Source: Adineta steineri
Taxonomy: Eukaryota > Rotifera > Eurotatoria > Adinetida > Adinetidae
Direction: 5' to 3'
NCBI GenBank assembly: GCA_905250115.1
Contig: CAJNOI010000019.1
Location: 792,042 to 856,041, forward strand
Length of the DNA: 64,000 nt
Shown here piece after piece: positions 26,266-38,145 of this stretch. How positions within the stretch are numbered: the stretch's first letter is position 1; every line of letters starts with the position of its first letter. The position numbers were made by a program, and so were the translations under genes. The notes beneath the pieces were generated by a model. It searched no databases, was not told where the DNA came from, and saw nothing but the letters and a program-made list of their open reading frames with translations.

Positions 26266-28125
26266 ATGTTTTGGATATTTTTTGTTTTACTGATATTTTC
26301 TACTGGTGATTGCATTCTTATCGGTAAAAGAGATAATAATATATTGATTGGTAATATATATAAATCATTATGGAATATAACGCAAAGTCAGTGTATATGC
26401 GAAATGGTAAATTCAAATGGAGCAATATCGACATTAAATTATTTTTCAATAAATCAAACATGTCAATTATTTTCTACAAATGACAGTTCGATTTTAATTG
26501 CATTTAATCTAAATTCTTCTTTGGTATTTATGAATCAATCAGCAATTTCCATAGCACTGAGTAAGTACATATTATAAATACTGCAAAAATATTATAGTTT
26601 TGCTTTTGAATGGCATATATTATTGTCATACAAATTATACTATAAGAAATATTCAACATATTCTCATATGAAAACGTAAAGTTTATAAAAGTATTTGAAG
26701 TTATGTAAAGTTTATCATAATGCATTCATGATCAGATACACTACTAGTAGAACGAAACTTGCAGAATTTTGGGCGAAACCTTAGTCAATTATCGTATCTC
26801 TTTTTTAATCTCATTTTTCTGATATAGATCAGATCACATCAACATCACCTTCATCATCATCAGCGTCAACAACATCATTGTCATCAAGCACATCATCAAC
26901 ATCAACATCAACATCAACAACAACATCATCAACAACATCATCAACAACAGCAGCACCAGGTCAGTAATATACTAGATGTTTTGTGTTTGTATCAATAATG
27001 ATGATCTCAAATCACTAAGTTTGCAAACAGTACATAAACAACTTGTGTATATGACTGAATTAGTATTTTTTCAAGAATAGGTTTTTTACCATTTTTCTAT
27101 GTTATTTAGGATGGACAACTACAGGAAGTATGAATACCACACGAGAGTTTCACACAGCAACCAAATTAGTAAATGGACTAGTATTAGTTGCTGGTGGATA
27201 TAACAGCGTTGCTAGTAGTTATCTGAATAGTGCTGAATTATACAATCCATCAATAGGTACTTGGTTTATCATAGCAAAAATGAATTTTGCACAAGGATAT
27301 CACACAGCATCCATATTAATAAATGGATCAGTATTAGTTGCTGGTGGAACCAGCGGTTCAGGTGCTTATCTAAATATTGCTGAATTGTACAATCCATCAA
27401 CAAACAGTTGGGCAACAACAGGAAGCATGAATGTTGCACGACAAGGTCACACAGCATCCACATTAGCAAATGGAAAAGTATTAGTTGCTGGTGGAATCAG
27501 CGGCTCAGGTATTGATCTAAGTAGTGCTGAATTGTACGATCCATCAACAGGCACTTGGACAATAACCTCAGGAAGCATGAATACTCCACGACAACTCCAC
27601 ACAGCATCCACATTAGCAAATGGAAAAGTATTAGTTGTTGGTGGAGATAAGGGCGGTGGTGTTCTCAACAATGCTGAATTCTACGATCCATCATCAGGCG
27701 CTTGGACATCCGTAGGAAGCATGAATGTTGGACGAAAATATCACACAGCATCCATATTAGCAAATGGAAACGTATTAGTTGCTGGAGGAACCAGCGATAG
27801 TAGTATTCTCAATAGCGCTGAATTGTACAATCCATCAACAAGCACTTGGACAATCACAGGACCCATGAATACAGCACGAGAATATCACACAGCATCCGCA
27901 TTAGCAAATGGATTAGTATTAGTTGCTGGTGGATACAACAGCATTGTTGGTTATCTGAATAGTGCTGAATTGTACAATTCATCAACAGGCATTTGGACAA
28001 CTACAGTAAACATGAGTATTGCACGACAATATCACACAGCATCCATATTAACAAATGGAAAAGTGTTAGTTACTGGTGGAGAGACCACTGGTGGTGTTTG
28101 TCTCAATAGTGCTGAGCTTTATTAG
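26266..28125 (+). CDS. Secreted kelch-repeat protein (beta-propeller) with Ser/Thr-rich linker
   Basis: Exons 26266..26560, 26828..26959 and 27110..28125, 480 residues. A signal peptide (residues 1-16, hydrophobic, ending in GDC) is followed by a domain with spaced cysteines (CICEMVNSNGAIS, then CQLF) that resembles the apple/PAN-like N domains of rotifer secreted proteins. Exon 2 is almost wholly Ser and Thr, a likely O-glycosylated stalk. Exon 3, uninterrupted for 1,016 nt, encodes about seven kelch blades of 48-50 residues, each with GSMNxxRxxHTASxLANGKVLVAGG and LNSAELYxPSTGTW signatures. The last blade stops right after AELY, and the leading GWTTTGSMN strand could close the ring. The blades resemble bacterial kelch proteins of secreted enzymes more than animal BTB-kelch proteins; transfer is an inference. 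Binding partner unknown. Confidence 0.85.
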
Positions 28126-28580
28126 TCCATACGGACATAATGACATTTTCTTTTTTGAACTGAATTATACACTTTTTTATTTAATCAAACTATTTAATCG
28201 TTCACATTGCTTAATAAATTATCAATCACCAAATAATATATGAATTGAAGTAATATTTCGAAGTGATATTGTATGGCAGTTATTGAAAAAGAGCCATAAT
28301 TGATAAAAGACAGATCATTATCTGTACAACTGAGTGAATATAAATACAGGGTGTGAAGAATATTAATCATTGGTTGTTGCCAACTACATATATTCGGATG
28401 AGAGCGAGTTCACATGTAATGATAACGTATGAATAATCGTTCTCAAGTGAATACTACGTTCAATCAAATCAATTTTTTCCTACTACACTTTTTTTTGTCA
28501 AATAGTTTGCTGAGCTTAAATTGTGTTCTGGGTATGGTGGGCATGAATTTAGGTGCTGAGTCCATTCCACACCCACATCC
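28126..28580. other. Spacer between convergent kelch and M13 peptidase genes
   Basis: 455 nt of 3' flanking DNA for two converging genes. Its right end (from 28528) is G-rich foldback sequence that runs into the stop codon of the peptidase gene. Nothing else recognised. Confidence 0.5.
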
Positions 28581-28590
28581 TCAACATGGT
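28528..28590. repeat. Short G-rich foldback repeat (copy 2) touching the M13 stop codon
   Basis: The right arm, read on the minus strand, is CATGTTGAGGATGTGGGTGT, close to the common arm core CTTGAGGGTGTGGGTGTG. A weak left arm GGGTATGGTGGGCATG lies at 28530-28546. The TGA of TTGAGG is the stop codon of the peptidase on the minus strand. Confidence 0.45.
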
Positions 28591-31276
28591 TGTTTCACAA
28601 TCTTTGATGTTAACCATATTTCACATCGTTTTTCAGGATTCATTGAAGATCCTTTTAAACATTTGAATGCTTTTGAAAATTCTGGCATATTTGATAAAGA
28701 ACCAATAACACGATATTTTGGATGAGCATGTGTATCAGTACTTAAAGCTATATTAGCATTTTCAAACGTAGTTTTTGTACACCATGTTTGTGCAAAACCA
28801 ATAAAAAAGAATTGTTCATCTGTTAAATTAAGACCAGGTAAAAGTTGCTGCTGTTGATGCTTAATATATTTCATCGAAAGTAAATGATGACGTTTTAAAT
28901 AACGTTTATAAGCTGTATAAGCTATTCGTAAACCACCATTATCAGCAATCTTAAGAATAATAATAATGATAATTTTAAATGAAAGAAACATTATAGTTCA
29001 GTATTTACATTTTCATCTAATGTTAATAATCCATTGATATGTTCGTTACCGATGCGATATTTATCATATTGTTCAATAAAACATTGAGCATGTTCATCGA
29101 AGCGATGAGCTGAACTTTTCTTCCACCAATTATTTAGATTTCCATACCCATCAAAATGTCGACCACTAATCATACAATGAAATTTTATAATTTAATAGTA
29201 GATTATTTAATTTACAAAGTATATATCTTTAGAAACAAACCTTGCATCAAATGCATGTATAAGTTCATCTAAAATAATGAAAAGAATATGAATTATATAT
29301 TTAAGTTAAATCTACTTACGACCAATAATTGACGCAATCGATCCAAAATTCAATGAAATAGGTATATTAGGGTCGAAAAATCTAAATGAACAAAATTTTG
29401 TAATAATTTATTTCATAAACTTCTATACGGTGTTTGTAAAATTCCAGCTGGAAATACAATCATATTTTTCGATGGTGTATAATATGCATTTACATCAACT
29501 GGTGTCATTATCCATTCTTCCATATTCGGACGTTGATCCTATATTATTTTACAACAGCGTAATTTGATTACAAGATATCTTACAAGTTTTTTCAAATTTT
29601 GTTCTTTTTGAAATCGTTGTACTAATATATGATTAATAATTGAATTATTAGTCTTTGATAGAATTAAATCTTGATAGAATCTATCAATATTTCTATTATC
29701 TTCAATCCATTTTGGATAACCAAGTCTATCTATATTCTAAGATATATTCTTTTTTAATCTAAAAATATTCATTTCATCTACTAATAATCATTTTTGCTTT
29801 TATTTGTGCTTGTTGACGTGTTTCATTATCCATCCATTTAATATTCGGTAAAGTTTCAATAAATGCTGAATGAATTTCTTCAACAATATATTCGATTTTT
29901 TCTTTATTTTTTTCATGAAATATTTTTGAAATAAATAACGCACCTAAACAATATCAAAAGCAATAAAACTTAATTCTGTAATTTTTTCTACCCGTAGCAA
30001 ATCCAAATGCTTCATCTGTTCTTTTCATACAAATTTCCCATAATGGTTTTTCTTCTGTAATACCTTTTAAATAGATTTTTAATGATTTTTGAATCTGAAT
30101 AAAATTTTCCGACATATAAGGTAATAAATCTTGTATAATTTGAAATGTTATATAATTTGCTAAAATATATTTTGGTGTTGTTTGAATTATTTCATTTAAT
30201 CTATTGAAATAATTCGGTGTTAATATAAGAAATGTTTGATTAGAAAAAAATGTTTGATTTTTATGAAAAATTCTTTGTAAATAAATTTCAATATTAAACC
30301 AAGTAGAAAATAATTGTTGCAGTTGTTCATATGTCCGTATATGATAATATTCATACGGATTATGAGATTTTTTTATTTGAAAAATTGATGCTAAACGTTT
30401 TTCAAATAGAAATATTTCATCAATTTGTTTTAATATATCATAATAAGATAATGATGAATGAAGATATTGAAATAATTTTATACCAAATTGATTAAATAAA
30501 TAACGAACATGTTTATCATAATAACGAAAATGTTCATCAAATGATAAACCAGATTGTTCAAAAAAAATACGATAATATTTATTATTTTTTTCATCAATTG
30601 TAATACCAATATGAAATAATGGATTGATTTTATATTGATGAGTATAAATCAGACTTGAAACAAGATTAAAATCTGTTCCTAACCAATTTTTTACTAATAA
30701 TGGTGAATATCCAATAGGTTGAAGAATATTTAATAAAGTTTGTCTTGCTAAATTTTCATTATTTATTGTATTCATACAAGAATAAAAATAATTTTGTAAT
30801 TTTTCTATTGACGGTGAATTTATTTCGGAATTATTTTGAAGAATTTTATATAAAATAATTAAATTATTTTTATAAATTTCTTTAAAATAACTAATGGATG
30901 TTTCACTTGGTGTTAAAAAATGATTATCAATCCATCCACCACATGCATATTGATAGAAATTTTCACATGGATTTATATTTAAATCAAGATTTTCAATAAT
31001 TCGATGTGATGTTGATATACATGCAAGTGATGAACATTGTTGATGATATGAATTCGAATAATATTGTGAGAAAATAATAAATGGAAGTGAAAATACAAGA
31101 AGAAGAATAGTAATAAAAATAAGAAAGATAATAATATATTGATATTTCAAAGAATTATACCATGACGAATATGTTTTTGTTGTAGATTTTGATTGAATCC
31201 AAAATCGTTCAAAAGTAGAATTAAGAAGAGATATTCGAGCTTGTTGTAATGATTTTTCATAATCTTGATAGGACAT
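28581..31276 (-). CDS. M13 (neprilysin/ECE-like) zinc metallopeptidase, type II membrane protein
   Basis: Eight exons: 29992..31276, 29782..29943, 29584..29729, 29429..29538, 29320..29381, 29241..29268, 29009..29165 and 28581..28949; 772 residues (neprilysin 750). A cytosolic tail of about 45 residues precedes one membrane helix (about 48-70), then a lumenal M13 domain starting [14 protein letters not shown] and [14 protein letters not shown]. Catalytic features are VNAYYTP (substrate NAxY), zinc motif HELIH at 589-593 with Glu590 as base, and DENIADNGG with Glu649 as third zinc ligand and Asp653. The C terminus has NPEKRCEIW, but nine residues follow where most relatives stop. The family cleaves small extracellular peptides on the hydrophobic side. 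The acceptor of exon 3 was set at 29729 because the nearer AG puts the frame into a stop. Exon 6 is only 28 nt. Confidence 0.93.
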
Positions 31277-31465
31277 ATATGCATAGTTTTTTTTTATTCT
31301 TTTGTAATAGGTTGTCAAGACAAAAAATAAACTATAGATTTTTTTCTTTATTCATAAGAACAAAAAGACACACGAAATTTAATGTAACAATTTATATACA
31401 GAAAACAAAACAATGTCAAATCTACTGTTCGGACTAAAAAAAAGGCGAATGAATGTATTTTCATA

Positions 31466-32417
31466 TTAAATAATCCAGACAAGTAATTGGTCAATTGATG
31501 AACGTCTACGATGACTTTTTATACTTGTTTGTTTTTGATAATGAACTGATGTTGTTGAACGATGATATGATATATGATCTTTTTCATTTTTATTTTCATC
31601 TAATGATTCAAATGCTCGTTGTCGACAAAGTTCACAGACAATAAATGGTCTTGTTCGTCTTTGTTTAGAAAATAAGGGTGTTGAACATCGTGGACTTTGA
31701 GGAGGAGAATTTGTTGAAAAATAAGATGATGTTGATGTTGGATGAACTAAATAAAGATAAATAGATGTTTTATTTGTCTTTTTTTCTAAGGTTATAGACA
31801 TAAATGATAAATTCAAAGTGAAAGGGAAGGGCGTATTGTTATGTCAGATCTTCAAAGAAAAACAACCCGACAATTTGTCAATAAAAATTCATTTTTATTT
31901 ATTATTCTTGAAAAACTAAACAAAAAACTTTATCCAATTAATATAAAATGTTATATTTTGAGTTTCTGTTAATCAAATGTTTCTCTCAGCTTTTTCTCAA
32001 ATCGAAGGCGACAATTGTTAGTTAGTATAGTGATGCTGTGATTGCACACACTTCAATATAGGATATCCTGTCGGTCTTTTTATTTCTTCTTCTTCTTGAT
32101 TTACATTTAACATAAAACTGTGATATTGTCGACTCATCCTTTTAGTTAATATATTCTAACGAATAAATGATAATCAAAAAGACATTGTTTCATAATCAAT
32201 TATATATTCAATGAAAATTTATGCATGTATGCCTACCTGCTGTTGTTAAAGATGTTTTAGGTGTTGATGAACGAAATAACATGCCACTAACTTTACATTT
32301 TGATGCTTTTGAATCCATTGTTATTATTGGTTTTATTGATGGTTGTAATGAAAGATTTTTACGTTTCTTTATTTTAGCTGATGAAGATGAATATAGAATT
32401 GAAGCAAGTGAATTCAT
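31466..32417 (-). CDS. Uncharacterised basic protein
   Basis: Two exons, 32237..32417 and 31466..31746, joined in phase 1, give 153 residues. I recognise no family. The chain is rich in Ser, Lys and Arg, with KIKKRKNLS near residues 15-23, a Pro/Ser segment (SPPQSPRCSTPLFSKQRRTR), a single CELC pair followed by RQRAFESLDENKNEKD, and the end SHRRRSSIDQLLVWII, a basic PKA-like site (RRRSS) before a hydrophobic tail. Short linear motifs rather than a fold are likely. The intron is 490 nt, long for this region, and holds another short open frame (32018-32137). The exon join is supported by splice sites and codon texture only. Confidence 0.55.
32018..32137 (-). CDS. Possible small exon or 39-residue open frame within the intron
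   Basis: An ATG frame of 39 residues (MSRQYHSFMLNVNQEEEEIK, then RPTGYPILKCVQSQHHYTN) directly preceded by a good polypyrimidine-poor acceptor AAAAG. Joined to exon 1 of the surrounding gene it would hit a stop at once (phase 1), so if real it is a separate short transcript or an alternative last exon with another 5' partner. No homology recognised. Confidence 0.22.
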   Translation of the reverse strand: MSRQYHSFMLNVNQEEEEIKRPTGYPILKCVQSQHHYTN

Positions 32418-34724
32418 TCTAAAAAATATTATATATTTATATACAGAAAAGAAGAATTTATCAGCCGGCATCATATATAATTATTCGATATACGCACATA
32501 CGTAATCAAAGTGAAAATTTTACTGTCATTATCGATGAGGTGTATCAGAGAAAATACGATTTTATTATCAGGTGGTAATATCGTCGATATTCTCTCACTC
32601 TTAAGGAAAAACGTAATCGTAAGTGTTAATAACTTTTTCTGCTGCGGTTATGAGACTATTTGAAGTTACGTAGTACAAAATATATGAGTGCTCGTGCGCT
32701 CACACCTATTCAATACGAACGAATAGGTGAGTAAGCCGTATAAAATAGATCAACAAAGTAAAATAATAAAAACACAGACAACTTAAAAAGATGAAACAGG
32801 CGTCTCACGTTTTGTTAATTTAGTCCGACAAATGACCGAAAGGTAGAAGAAAATTAACACTTAGAAAGATAGTTTTTATAACTATTTAAAAATATAGAAA
32901 GAAACCTTACCCAACAATTAGGCTGATTAATATTGATGACAGCCAAAGAGAGAATGCGTGGATATGAAAACAAATTAAATTAAGACGTAACTGAATGAAT
33001 ATACTATTAACATAGAAGAAGAAGAAGAGGAAGAAGAAGAGAGGAGAAGAAATAAGAGAATTATTTATTGGATATAAACAATATGCTTTTATCGTCATTT
33101 CATTGGATAGATGAGTATGTAGGAAGAAACAGGTGTAAATGTGTCGATAGACTATTCATATAATATAGAAACACCTTTCCTATATTTGATATATACTCAA
33201 CATTTCATTTCTTAGTGACGAATACAAATATTTAATTGATGATGCTATGAATAATTGAAATGATTAATACTTATTCTTGATTAATCATATACACGAGCGT
33301 AACGATTAATTATCATCGTTCGTTCAACAACATAAGTTGAACAAAATGATTAAAATTCTCGAACCAGATGATACAATGAAATGTATATTGATATGGAAAG
33401 AAGAAAGCTGGTACTTTGTTGTAACGAAAAAATAAGTTTACTTTTCTAAAGTTTGATCTCATGTGGTGTTTTTAAGAATAATACATATACAACGGCACTT
33501 TCTAAAGTTTGATTTTTGTTGTTTTTGTCGGCTATATTGACGATGTTTGTTTTGTTAAGACTAGTTGATATCATGTGCGCATCAGAAAAAAGAAATTAGC
33601 AGTTATAGAAATGATTGAAGTATATCTTTTAAAAGGCGATACGGGAGTGAATGCACGTGTACATTATAACGGATATATGTACTTACCGTATTATTATTCA
33701 AGATGATGATGATGATGAATCAGTATTTAATTGAGTGAAATCAAGAAAAATAAATATATTCATCAAATTTTAACTTCAATATTGAATATATATATATATA
33801 TATATATATAATATGAATTGTATCTATTTTGTATATCTAATCTGACAGGCAATTATCAATTTTACTGTTTAGTTTTCATCAAACGCAATTTATTTTTTTA
33901 CGAGGTTGATTTTGATGATATAGTTAAGAGCTCTTATAATTCACTCATATATGTGATATCTTTTGTTGTTTTTCTCTACAATAGTCTGTTAATATGGCAT
34001 TGATATTGGACAAAAAATTATCTCAACATATAGTGTTCAAATAGAATATATATATTAGACTAGAACGGTGATATGACTATATTCTCAGCTAGAATTATAA
34101 ACGAGAAACAGATGTAAATATGAGAGAATTCGATTTCATTTCCTATCGTGTGGTGTTAGTTGACCTTTTTCTTTTCTCTTGTATAACAGAATTAAGGCGT
34201 TTCCGAAAAATGAAATAATGAAAGTCAATTGTTCGTAGACAAACTGGAAAAAATGAGTTAAATGTGGGTGGTCATTGTAAATGTAGACAACGATGGATGC
34301 GATACGGAAATTACAAGCAATTATAAAGTAATCTTTGATTTTTATAAAGATATGAAAAATAAACATCGTTTTTTTTCCTCTATGCGTGAAAATTGTTACA
34401 TAGATGCTTGTATTGAAATTCTCAGACAGTGATTATCTTTCGCTATGGATTAATCGCTTTGTTCATCAACAATGTTTTAAACATGTTCTTAAAATTTGTT
34501 TTATATTGATTAGCAAAGAAATATCAATAGTATAATATTTATGATGCTATTTTCTTTTCTAATAAATAGTGTCATCAAGTTTATCTGTACATTATAAATA
34601 AAAGAGGAGAAAAAGAAGAAGAAGAAGAAGAAGAGAAGAAATAGCTTAAAAATTTACATAACTGTTCATACACACGTAAAAGAAACGTTTTAATTTTTAG
34701 CTATACATCAGAAATTATATATTT
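32418..34724. other. 2.3-kb intergenic region
   Basis: No gene recognised. Features are (GAA)-type purine runs at 33011-33050 and 34603-34643, a TA run at 33790-33810, and otherwise AT-rich DNA. The right end includes the 3' UTR of the deubiquitinase gene. Confidence 0.5.
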
Positions 34725-37700
34725 TTAAAAAATACATGGTGGTCCACGATCAGGACTTTGATCTTTACATCCGGTATTTCGTAAATAAGGTTCATTTACA
34801 TCTGATACATCAGCTGATCTTGATGAACGACCACGACGTTTTTGTTCCTACGAAAAAAAAAAGAAATTTATTTACGAATAATAAATATCGAGATTTACTT
34901 GAGTATAAAGTTGATTATCACGATCAACGAATGTTTGTAAATAAGGTACAATTGATAGTTGTGTAGTTTCGGTTTCTTTTTCTAAAAAATAAAATTTATT
35001 TTTTTTAAATTTAAATTATAAAATTTCAACCTTGAAGTTGTTTTTCATATATAAGAACGTAAGGTGTAGCTGATGGAAAACGTTGAAAATGTGCATAAAC
35101 ATTTTCATATGTTAAATGTTCAACATGTGTATCATTAAAAAGCCACCAACCAATCGAATTATTATTATTTTTATCAATTAAATCATCATTATTAATCATA
35201 ACAAATGCATAATAATGTCCACTATTCATTGATAAACCATGATGAACAACAATTGCTTTTAATCGATATGATATAAATGTTTCATTTACAGTTAATAATT
35301 GTATAAATTCTGGTAATGTTGTACGATCAAGACATTTTTCATATTTACCAGTAAGATGATTATGTACAAAACGTTTTAATAATAAAACAAGATAATTTGG
35401 ATGTGATGTTAAAAACATTCGACGTGAACCATCTTCTTTTTTACCACATTTATCACATGCAAATTGATTTTCATTTATTAATGATTCCCATGCAAATGTA
35501 TGATCAATAAGAGATTGTAAATCAAAGATTTTTTGTTGATCATCATTTGTTGATGATTGTTCATGAAAACCAATAGATAATTCATAAAATAAATCTTGAG
35601 ATTTCGTTATTGATGAACATGTTAAACATTTACTCAGATGTACACATGTACCCATAAGATGTTGTTTAACAAGATCGAGATTTGATCTTAAAAATAATAA
35701 AATAAATTCATTCGTTTTCTTATTAGTTTACTGACTCTTCTATTGATTTCTCCTGGGAGCTTTTGAAATGATAAGAGTTACTAATAAGGGAACTTTCTCA
35801 ACTGCCAAATCGCTTTTTAAGAGTGGTTTTCTAGAAAATCGGTTTCCACAAAACCACATACTTTTTACTAAATGTTGTTTTTTATTCGCTCAAATACAAA
35901 CCTTTGTATTTTCGTATTAAGTTGTTATGGTGTGTACCTGTTTTATAGATTTACTTGGCTGTATTTTCTCGAATATTCTATTCGAAAGAGAAAGAGTTGT
36001 TGTTTCATAGATAATTCGATACGCTCTATAAAGACTTCAGGGCACTTCTCATAGTCATATTCGAAATCAGCATGGTCGATAAACTTAAAAAGCAATTTGG
36101 CAGTTTGGAATGCTCCCTCGTAAGAACTATAGAAAAGTTTGTATAAGAAATTACATACTCATTTTGTGTTGTTTTTTTTGCTTCTTCATGAAGTGCGTCA
36201 AGGAAATGTCGAAGAAATTCTTGACAATCTTGTTGTTGATTATGTTCAAAATAAGATGGTTTTGCTTGATGCCAAAATCTTTCTGGTCGATAATGTGGTC
36301 TCTACAAAATAGAATTAAATATTATTCATAGGAATTTCCTTTTTTTATACTTGTGAAAGTGTTAAAAAAGCAAATAAATTTTGTAGAGATTTTAATAATT
36401 CATTATTTGAAGACAATATATCACAATTAAGTACACATTGTCGAAATTTTGTACAAGCATATAATGCTTGCATAATTGCATTTAGATAACAAGTATTGCC
36501 AATATTAATTAAACCAACTTTATCATGTAAACGAATTGGTATTTCATTTGAATAATTGTCTATTGATGATGATTTACATTTCATTAATTGAATATTTTTT
36601 GCATAAGTTGAATTTGGCTTTGGAAGACTCTAAATTTCGATAAGAAAATATTTGATTAGAAAAAATATCGTTTGTTTTTTACTTGAAGTAAATTATTTAA
36701 TAATTCATTATTAAGAAGATTATCTTCATTATTTAATAAACTTTTAAGACCATAACGAACACTTTCAACAAGATTATTCATTTCAATATTATCAATAAGA
36801 AAATTTGGATTATTTAGAACAAGTTGAACCATTTCACTTTGTAAAGTACTTGCAAACTAAAATAAATAAATGAATAGAAATAAAATAATAGCAATGATTT
36901 ATTTACATACAGTTTGTAAATGAAATGGTTGATTTACAAATATCCAACATAAAGCTGGAATAACATTTTGATAAGATGATGGATTACCAAGCATTGATAT
37001 TAACTAAAATAATCGTATTTTTTTTTAGAATTAAAATATTATTGTAAATAAGACTTATTTATCACGGATCTCCTACAGATATACTACGCTATTCTGATTT
37101 TATATAAATACTCAAGTTTATCCTATAGATCACTAGTTAATTGAAAAGAATTTAATATAAATATACATCGGAGATAATTGATGATGATGCTGATTGTGCT
37201 ACAAGCATTTCCCGTTCACGTTTAAATAATAATTTCCAAATTGAAACAAGCCATTGTGATGGTTTTGTTGTTGAACATGGCCAACGAAAAACTCGAGCTA
37301 AACGATTGAGACATAATATTAATCTATCATCATCGATTGTCTAAACAAATTGAAAAAATTGTTCAATTAGAAAATACATCAAATATTTTATTTACTAAAA
37401 TAAATGAATCAAGTAAATTTTCATTTGGACATTCTTGTAATAGGTCAATAATGTTTGCTAATGCTGTTGATGGTTCATTTGTTACTGTTGAATCAGCTAA
37501 ACATGTTAATAAACCACTTGTAACACCATTAACAATATCATTTAATAAATGATTCGACTTTTTATTATTTTCATAACATAATTCTTCAATAGTTGATAAT
37601 AATTGTTTACAAAATAATTCAACTTGTTCAATTGAATGATCAAATGTACGTAAACGAAATAAAACTAATTCAACTAATTTTATATAGAATATTGTTCGTT

Positions 37701-38145
37701 GTCCATCAGTTAATTGTCGATTTTTTGTTATAGATAATAAAATAAAATGTAATGCTTCATTATTTAATTCATGTCTTTCAAAAATAGCACGTTCTAAAAA
37801 TGGTCGACCAATTTCAATTGGTAAACGATCACTTAATAATTGGACAAATGGTATTGATAAATCAATATGTGCATCATTTATTAAATGTTCAGCAATTGAA
37901 CAAAGACATTCGGGACTATGACAACATTCCAAACAAGTACGACAAAATGCTAATGTATCAAGATCAATTTTAGTTGATGTTAATTCACGTACATAGTTTA
38001 TAATATGATAACATGCTCGATTGTTTACTGGTATTGTTGTTGAACAAGGAGTTTGTAAATATGCTGATTTTAAACGTTCAAGTAATTGTTGTTTTACTTT
38101 AAATGGATGTGTACTTTTAATAATACCAGTTATGATTTGATCCAT
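34725..38145 (-). CDS. USP38: USP35/USP38-type ubiquitin carboxyl-terminal hydrolase
   Basis: Nine exons: 37396..38145, 37167..37340, 36911..37003, 36683..36856, 36351..36629, 36159..36301, 35031..35686, 34899..34981 and 34725..34847; 824 residues (human USP38 1,042). The first 400 residues form a helical region beginning MDQIITGIIKSTHP, matching the USP38 start. The peptidase C19 domain starts VGLINIGNTCYLNAIMQALY with catalytic Cys444, then QQQDCQEFLRHFLDALHEE, zinc-binding pairs C558/C561 and C615/C618, LLLKRF, and the His box SMNSGHYYAFV with His695, ending WWLFND and PYVLIYEK. The family removes ubiquitin from signalling and chromatin substrates. Intron 6 (35687-36158) is 472 nt, about eight times its neighbours, because of an inverted-repeat insertion. 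The C-terminal tail EQKRRGRSSRSAD is basic. USP35 and USP38 cannot be separated here. Confidence 0.92.
35776..36128. mobile_element. MITE-like element with 45-nt terminal inverted repeats in a USP intron
   Basis: The left end 35776-35821 and the reverse complement of the right end 36084-36128 align along their whole length: both open AGTT, both contain GGGA, and both end CTGCCAAATYGCTTTTTAAG, with about a dozen mismatches and one gap. The 262-nt core has no coding frame of note. No target-site duplication longer than 2-3 nt is clear (ATA on both sides is possible), so superfamily is not assigned. It accounts for the unusual size of this one intron. Ordinary non-autonomous DNA transposon is the simplest reading. 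Confidence 0.68.

Noticed and set aside
33001-34650. CRISPR-like or other regular spaced repeats in the purine-rich tracts
   Set aside because: These are simple (GAA)n microsatellites without spacers, and the genome is eukaryotic.
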